6,180 nt of DNA from Dehalococcoidia bacterium (GTDB taxonomy: Bacteria > Chloroflexota > Dehalococcoidia > SZUA-161), in NCBI GenBank assembly GCA_030619685.1, contig JAUXAX010000083.1:1-6180 (forward strand), written 5' to 3'. The translations under genes and the position numbers were made by a program. Positions 5,338 through 6,180 of the stretch are shown piece after piece (the first letter of the stretch is position 1; the number at the start of each line of letters is the position of its first letter). Below the pieces are notes generated by a model. That model did not search any database and was not told the origin of the DNA. It saw only the letters and a program-made list of their open reading frames with translations.

Positions 5338-6180
5338 TTAGAAGCCAGCCAATCCCTCCTTCAGGAGATCTCCGGGGCTAACAAGGTGCTTGTCCAAGCC
5401 AAGGGCTTTGTAGGCTTCCCCTTGAGCCAGTCCTATCACCTGGCTGATATAAAGGATGGGGATATTATAGTTCCTGCCATACTTATTCTTGGCCTGTGAC
5501 TGCCTCATGTCCAGGTTAGCGTGGCAAAGTGGGCAGGCAACCACTATGGAGTCGGCGGCGGCGAACTGGGCTGCCTTCAGGATCTCATCGACCAACCGAA
5601 CTGCTATCTCGGGCCTAGTTATAGAAAAGCCTGCCCCGCAACATTCGGTTTTATGGGACCAGCTCACCGGCTCAGCCCCAAGGGCCTCAACTATCCGGTC
5701 CATGATAATGGGGTTCTCCACATCATCGAAATCGGCCACTTTAGGAGGGCGAGTGAGGAGACAGCCATAGTAACAGGCAAATTTCATACCCTTGAGGGGC
5801 TTGGTCACAGATGATTCGATTCTGCTCAGTCCCACATCTTTATAGAGCACCTCGATTAGATGCTTTACCTCCACCTTCCCCGTGAACTCCTCACCTACCA
5901 CCCAATTGATTCGGCTCATGAGGTGGGCGTCCTCCCTCACCTCTTTATTGGCAGACTTCAATCGGCTATAACAGGCGGCACAAGGGGCAATAACGGTGGT
6001 GAGATCGTGGCGCTCCGCCTGGTATAGGTTCCTCACCGGAAGGGCGAGGGCCAATTCTTCGCTTGTCATGTGACCTGGGCTTGCCCCACAACAGCTCCAG
6101 TCGGGAACCTCGACCAGCTCCAAATCCAGGTGGGGGCAGGAAAGCCTTATCGATAGATCATACTCCTTGGCTGTAGAGTG
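5338..6180 (-). CDS. hdrB: Heterodisulfide reductase subunit B-like Fe-S protein (two CCG domains), N-terminus cut off
   Basis: The visible 280 residues start at HSTAKEYDLS, which in HdrB proteins directly follows the N-terminal PGCSL motif, so roughly 10-14 residues are missing beyond the right edge. Numbered from the first visible residue, CCG domain 1 shows WSCCGA (C30, C31) and APCAAC (C67, C70); its first Cys would be in the missing part. CCG domain 2 shows ACYYGC (C136, C140), ECCGAG (C180, C181) and ACPLC (C216, C219). In HdrB these motifs bind two noncubane [4Fe-4S] clusters that reduce a disulfide or pass on electrons in HdrABC complexes, which in many bacteria are electron-bifurcating. 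All visible cysteine ligands are kept, so it looks functional. There is no membrane segment. It is the last gene of its unit; hdrC and hdrA would be expected upstream, off the right edge. The physiological acceptor is unknown, since bacterial HdrB homologues also occur in Qmo-, Tmc- and Flox-linked systems. Confidence 0.93.
   Translation of the reverse strand, partial: HSTAKEYDLSIRLSCPHLDLELVEVPDWSCCGASPGHMTSEELALALPVRNLYQAERHDLTTVIAPCAACYSRLKSANKEVREDAHLMSRINWVVGEEFTGKVEVKHLIEVLYKDVGLSRIESSVTKPLKGMKFACYYGCLLTRPPKVADFDDVENPIIMDRIVEALGAEPVSWSHKTECCGAGFSITRPEIAVRLVDEILKAAQFAAADSIVVACPLCHANLDMRQSQAKNKYGRNYNIPILYISQVIGLAQGEAYKALGLDKHLVSPGDLLKEGLAGF

Noticed and set aside
5212..5499. Plus-strand frame of 95 codons across the convergent gap
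   Set aside because: It starts inside the 64-residue gene, runs antisense into the HdrB-like gene, and has no motif or ribosome site of its own.
6121..6123. TTG as start of the HdrB-like protein
   Set aside because: The same frame continues upstream to the window edge with typical HdrB residues (HSTAKEYDLS), so the true start lies outside the window.

Overview
The window comes from an anaerobic bacterium, judged by gene content. It holds a very large 2-hydroxyacyl-CoA dehydratase activase-type iron-sulfur ATPase, a heterodisulfide reductase B-type protein, a sirtuin and a small helical protein. The putative promoters look like sigma-70 sites and there are Shine-Dalgarno sequences, so a bacterium is more likely than an archaeon. 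These families are common in Chloroflexota (Dehalococcoidia), Desulfobacterota and Firmicutes. I lean towards Dehalococcoidia-like or sulfate-reducer-like anaerobes, but cannot place the organism from this stretch alone.

Layout, left to right. Positions 1-4165 (minus strand) are one uninterrupted reading frame of 1388 codons that runs off the left edge. It has two ASKHA-type ATPase/activase domains in tandem, a cysteine cluster, a DUF2229 domain and an HgdB-like C-terminal region. A 97-base spacer (4166-4262) holds a candidate extended -10 promoter for it. Positions 4263-4967 (minus) encode a sirtuin resembling the SIRT6/SIRT7 class. Positions 4968-5102 are a divergent control region with a well-formed promoter for the sirtuin, a 12-base perfect palindrome and the ribosome binding site of a 64-residue plus-strand protein (5103-5297). 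A 40-base convergent gap separates that gene from an HdrB-like gene (5338 to the right edge, minus), whose first dozen or so residues lie outside the window.

How they may work together. The activase-type fusion and HdrB both handle low-potential electrons through Fe-S clusters, which suggests anaerobic acyl-CoA or aromatic-acid metabolism (inference). The sirtuin could remove acyl groups from lysines of CoA-dependent enzymes, as sirtuins do for benzoate activation in Rhodopseudomonas palustris, but nothing here proves that link. HdrB is the last gene of its own transcription unit, and its HdrA/HdrC partners would be expected beyond the right edge.

The most notable features are the reciprocal motif divergence of the two ATPase domains in the giant fusion, a SIRT6/7-like bacterial sirtuin whose promoter overlaps its longest possible start codon, and an unassigned small helical protein transcribed divergently from it. 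I found no mobile element, RNA gene or CRISPR array.
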